Source: Cardiobacteriales bacterium
GTDB lineage: Bacteria > Pseudomonadota > Gammaproteobacteria > Cardiobacteriales > Wohlfahrtiimonadaceae
Direction of reading: 5' to 3'
DNA: 15,040 nt
Assembly (NCBI GenBank): GCA_030150565.1
Contig: JASLFR010000025.1
Span: forward strand, 1-15,040
Below the pieces are notes generated by a model that made no database searches, had not been told where the DNA came from, and saw only the letters and a list, made by a program, of their open reading frames with translations. Each line of letters starts with the position of its first letter. Position 1 is the first letter of the stretch. Shown here piece after piece: positions 12,897 to 15,040 of the stretch. Position numbers and translations under genes: made by a program.

Positions 12897-15040
12897 TTGC
12901 ACTGCGAAATAAGGGGCTGATCGCCTTTATTTTTCTCTCCCTCTTTCTCATCATCACTTTAGGATTGATGGCACGGGCGATTGAGTCGGCAACCCTCTAC
13001 TCTCGCTACTATACATGGCTTGTTTTAGCGGGATTAGCGCTCTTTATCCTCCTAATTTCGCTGATTCTCTACTATCTGATTTATCTGATTTTAAGTGTTC
13101 GGCGTCAACGTTTAGGGGCGAGACTCAACGCACGAATGATGCTCTTCTTCTCAGGGCTTGCGATCTTCCCTTTAGTAATCATCTTTAGCTTTTCAGGATT
13201 GATGTTGACGCGGGGAATCGATAGCTGGTTTGATGAATCGCTCGATAAAGGGTTTGATGATGCGTTAGAGCTTGCCCAATCGGCTCTTGATGTGCGTAGG
13301 CTCGATGCCCTTAGCATTACCCAATATATTGGGGAGAAGATCGCTTACGTCCCCTTTATTGACCTCCCTTATCAGTTAGAGAGCATCCGTTATGAAGCGA
13401 ATGCGAAAGATGTGGCAGTTTTTGACCTTCAAGGGCGATTATTAGCGACAAGTTCGAGCGATATGGAGCAGGTTCTGCCAGAGCGCCCTGATAATGTCCT
13501 CTTAATGTCTGCCGCTCAAGGAATGGAGTATGTGAGCCTTGAGCCCCTTTTGAGTGGTGAGTTGCAGGTGCGGGTTGTGATTCGCATCGATTATGGGAGT
13601 CCTAAAATTATTCAGGCACTCTTTGAAGTCCCCTCAAATTACACAGAGCTTGGGCTCTCAACTCAAGATTCTGTTGAGAAGTATAAGCAGTATAAAGCGT
13701 TGCGGGGTCCCTTAAAGATGAATGTAATCTCCCTTTTGGGGATGGTTTCGCTCCTCTCTATTCTCTTAGCGATTGGGGGGAGCTTCTTTGTAACTCGTCG
13801 CCTTGTTAATCCAATCACTCGCCTCTCATTTGCAACGAAAGCGATTGCAGAGGGGGAGTTTGATCGCACCATTAAGGTTAGCGCTCGGGATGAGATCGGG
13901 TTTTTAACTGAGTCGTTCAATGAGATGATTCTAAAATTGCGGGAAGCGCATGAAGCTGAGCTCGATTCACAACATAAACTAGAGATGCAGCGCTCCTATC
14001 TAGCCTCTGTTTTAGAGAAGCTCTCATCGGGGGTTTTAGTACTAGATGGAAGGGGGTATGTGCGCACTTTTAATGATGCAACGCTCCATATTTTAGGAAC
14101 AACAGAGGAGGAGCTCTCTAGCCTCTCGCTCTATCAGAGGGAGCAGATGCCTGAGCATTTAGAGAGCTTTTTCACCCCCCTCTTTACCATGCTAAATGAT
14201 GATGAGGAGGATTGGCGCACCGAGATCTCCCGTTTTCATGCTGGAGCGAAGCAGATCATCTCCCTTCGAGCCTCTTTGCAGAAGGAGCAACTCGGCTTGC
14301 GAGGGGGGTATATCATTGTTTTTGATGATATCACCCAGCTAATCAACTCTGAGCGGGAATCTGCATGGGGGGAGGTGGCGCGTCGCCTTGCTCACGAAAT
14401 TAAGAATCCCCTCACTCCGATTCAGCTCTCTGCTGAGCGGTTACAGCTACGACTCTCCAATAAACTTGAGCCGAAAGAGGCTGAGCTTCTAGCACGCTCC
14501 TCAAAGACGATTATCGATCAGGTGAATGCGATGAAGGAGATGGTAAACGCCTTTAGCCAATATGCGCGTGCTCCTAAATTGAGTCTGACTCGAATCGATC
14601 TGAATGAGTTATCAGAAGAGGTGCTCTATCTCTACCATGAGCATAAAGAGGTTTCGATCGATCTAATCTCCCAAAATCGCCCCCTATTTGTGCTGGGGGA
14701 TCCGATTCGTTTAAGGCAATTACTCCACAATCTCATTAAGAATGCGGTAGAGGCGTGTGAAGAGCGGCAAGATGGGATTGATGAGAATATTATTACCGTC
14801 ACCACTCAATGGAATGAAAAGGGGAGCGCTCAGCTGATTGTTGAGGATACAGGCCCTGGCATTGATGAGGCGTTAATTAAAAATATGTTTGAGCCCTATG
14901 TCTCTACAAAGAGCAAAGGAACGGGCTTAGGCTTAGCAGTTGTGAAGAAAATTGTTGAAGAACATAACGGAACAATTACAATTCATAGCGGTGAAATGGG
15001 GCGGGGCACAAAGATTGTTGTCACGATTCCCCCCATTGAA
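12893..15040 (+). CDS. ntrY: NtrY-like membrane sensor histidine kinase (runs off the right edge)
   Basis: The reading frame is open to the window end: 716 codons without a stop, close to full NtrY length. It encodes an inner-membrane sensor kinase. Three N-terminal membrane segments (about 9-27, 42-67, 82-101) precede a periplasmic sensor region (about 102-277), a fourth segment (278-300), HAMP (about 301-355, RRLVNPITRL and ARDEIGFLTESFNEM), a PAS domain (about 368-485), and the HisKA H-box ARRLAHEIKNPLTPIQLSAERL with phospho-acceptor His501. The ATPase domain shows the N-box HNLIKNAVEA (612-621, Asn617), DTGPGID (652-658), FEPYVSTK and GTGLGLAVVKKI. The terminal residues VTIPPIE fit the last strand, so few codons are missing. 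The ATG at 12893 has GAGG 8 bases upstream and overlaps the DUF4390 stop. An NtrX-type sigma54-associated regulator would be expected next. The signal sensed is unknown; NtrYX is linked to nitrogen, redox or envelope control in different bacteria. Confidence 0.93.
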   Translation, partial: MIALRNKGLIAFIFLSLFLIITLGLMARAIESATLYSRYYTWLVLAGLALFILLISLILYYLIYLILSVRRQRLGARLNARMMLFFSGLAIFPLVIIFSFSGLMLTRGIDSWFDESLDKGFDDALELAQSALDVRRLDALSITQYIGEKIAYVPFIDLPYQLESIRYEANAKDVAVFDLQGRLLATSSSDMEQVLPERPDNVLLMSAAQGMEYVSLEPLLSGELQVRVVIRIDYGSPKIIQALFEVPSNYTELGLSTQDSVEKYKQYKALRGPLKMNVISLLGMVSLLSILLAIGGSFFVTRRLVNPITRLSFATKAIAEGEFDRTIKVSARDEIGFLTESFNEMILKLREAHEAELDSQHKLEMQRSYLASVLEKLSSGVLVLDGRGYVRTFNDATLHILGTTEEELSSLSLYQREQMPEHLESFFTPLFTMLNDDEEDWRTEISRFHAGAKQIISLRASLQKEQLGLRGGYIIVFDDITQLINSERESAWGEVARRLAHEIKNPLTPIQLSAERLQLRLSNKLEPKEAELLARSSKTIIDQVNAMKEMVNAFSQYARAPKLSLTRIDLNELSEEVLYLYHEHKEVSIDLISQNRPLFVLGDPIRLRQLLHNLIKNAVEACEERQDGIDENIITVTTQWNEKGSAQLIVEDTGPGIDEALIKNMFEPYVSTKSKGTGLGLAVVKKIVEEHNGTITIHSGEMGRGTKIVVTIPPIE

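Noticed and set aside
13105..13920. Minus-strand open frames in the 3' part of the window
   Set aside because: The plus-strand NtrY frame is open throughout and carries a full set of kinase motifs, so these are antisense shadows.
1..15040. CRISPR arrays, insertion sequences, prophage, toxin-antitoxin or defence modules
   Set aside because: No repeat-spacer pattern, transposase, integrase or attachment-site duplication was seen. RatA is called a toxin in E. coli but occurs here as a conserved housekeeping pair, not a mobile module.

Overview
This window is ordinary housekeeping chromosome from a gammaproteobacterium. The evidence is a def-fmt-rsmB cluster with a divergent LysM gene, a ratA-rnfH pair, a pta whose N-terminal domain resembles the enterobacterial one, and sigma70-type signals. 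Base composition looks moderate by eye, in the mid-40s % GC. By impression, gene content and codon style fit a Cardiobacteriales-like lineage (Ignatzschineria/Wohlfahrtiimonas type), but that is a low-confidence inference. I see no mobile elements, phage genes, CRISPR arrays, rRNA or tRNA, and nothing I would call a new biological system. The points of interest are unusual protein architectures and leader structures.

Layout from left to right: (1) the 5' two-fifths of a transketolase gene (minus strand, cut by the window edge), then a 304-bp intergenic stretch carrying its promoter and that of pyrG; (2) pyrG (CTP synthase), a short intrinsic terminator, then an unrecognised lipoprotein with two copies of a COG3650-like domain, overlapping by one base trmL (tRNA wobble 2'-O-methyltransferase); (3) a convergent terminator, then on the minus strand ratA-rnfH; (4) on the minus strand ackA-pta, the acetyl-phosphate/acetate pathway, with a structured leader before ackA; (5) a minus-strand secreted LysM protein, divergent from the next block; (6) a plus-strand chain def, fmt, rsmB, a DUF4390 protein and an NtrY-like sensor kinase that runs off the right edge a few residues short of its expected end. 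From fmt to ntrY every junction overlaps (8, 1 and 4 bp), so these four genes are probably translationally coupled.

Functional themes: def and fmt complete the formyl-methionine cycle. rsmB and trmL modify rRNA and tRNA. ratA links to ribosomes or quinones. The DUF4390 protein and NtrY kinase form an envelope/signalling module joined to the end of the def-fmt-rsmB operon, and NtrX would be expected just beyond the window. AckA and Pta interconvert acetyl-CoA and acetate via acetyl phosphate. This Pta is notable because it keeps the N-terminal P-loop-like domain and the C-terminal catalytic domain but seems to lack the central DRTGG domain.
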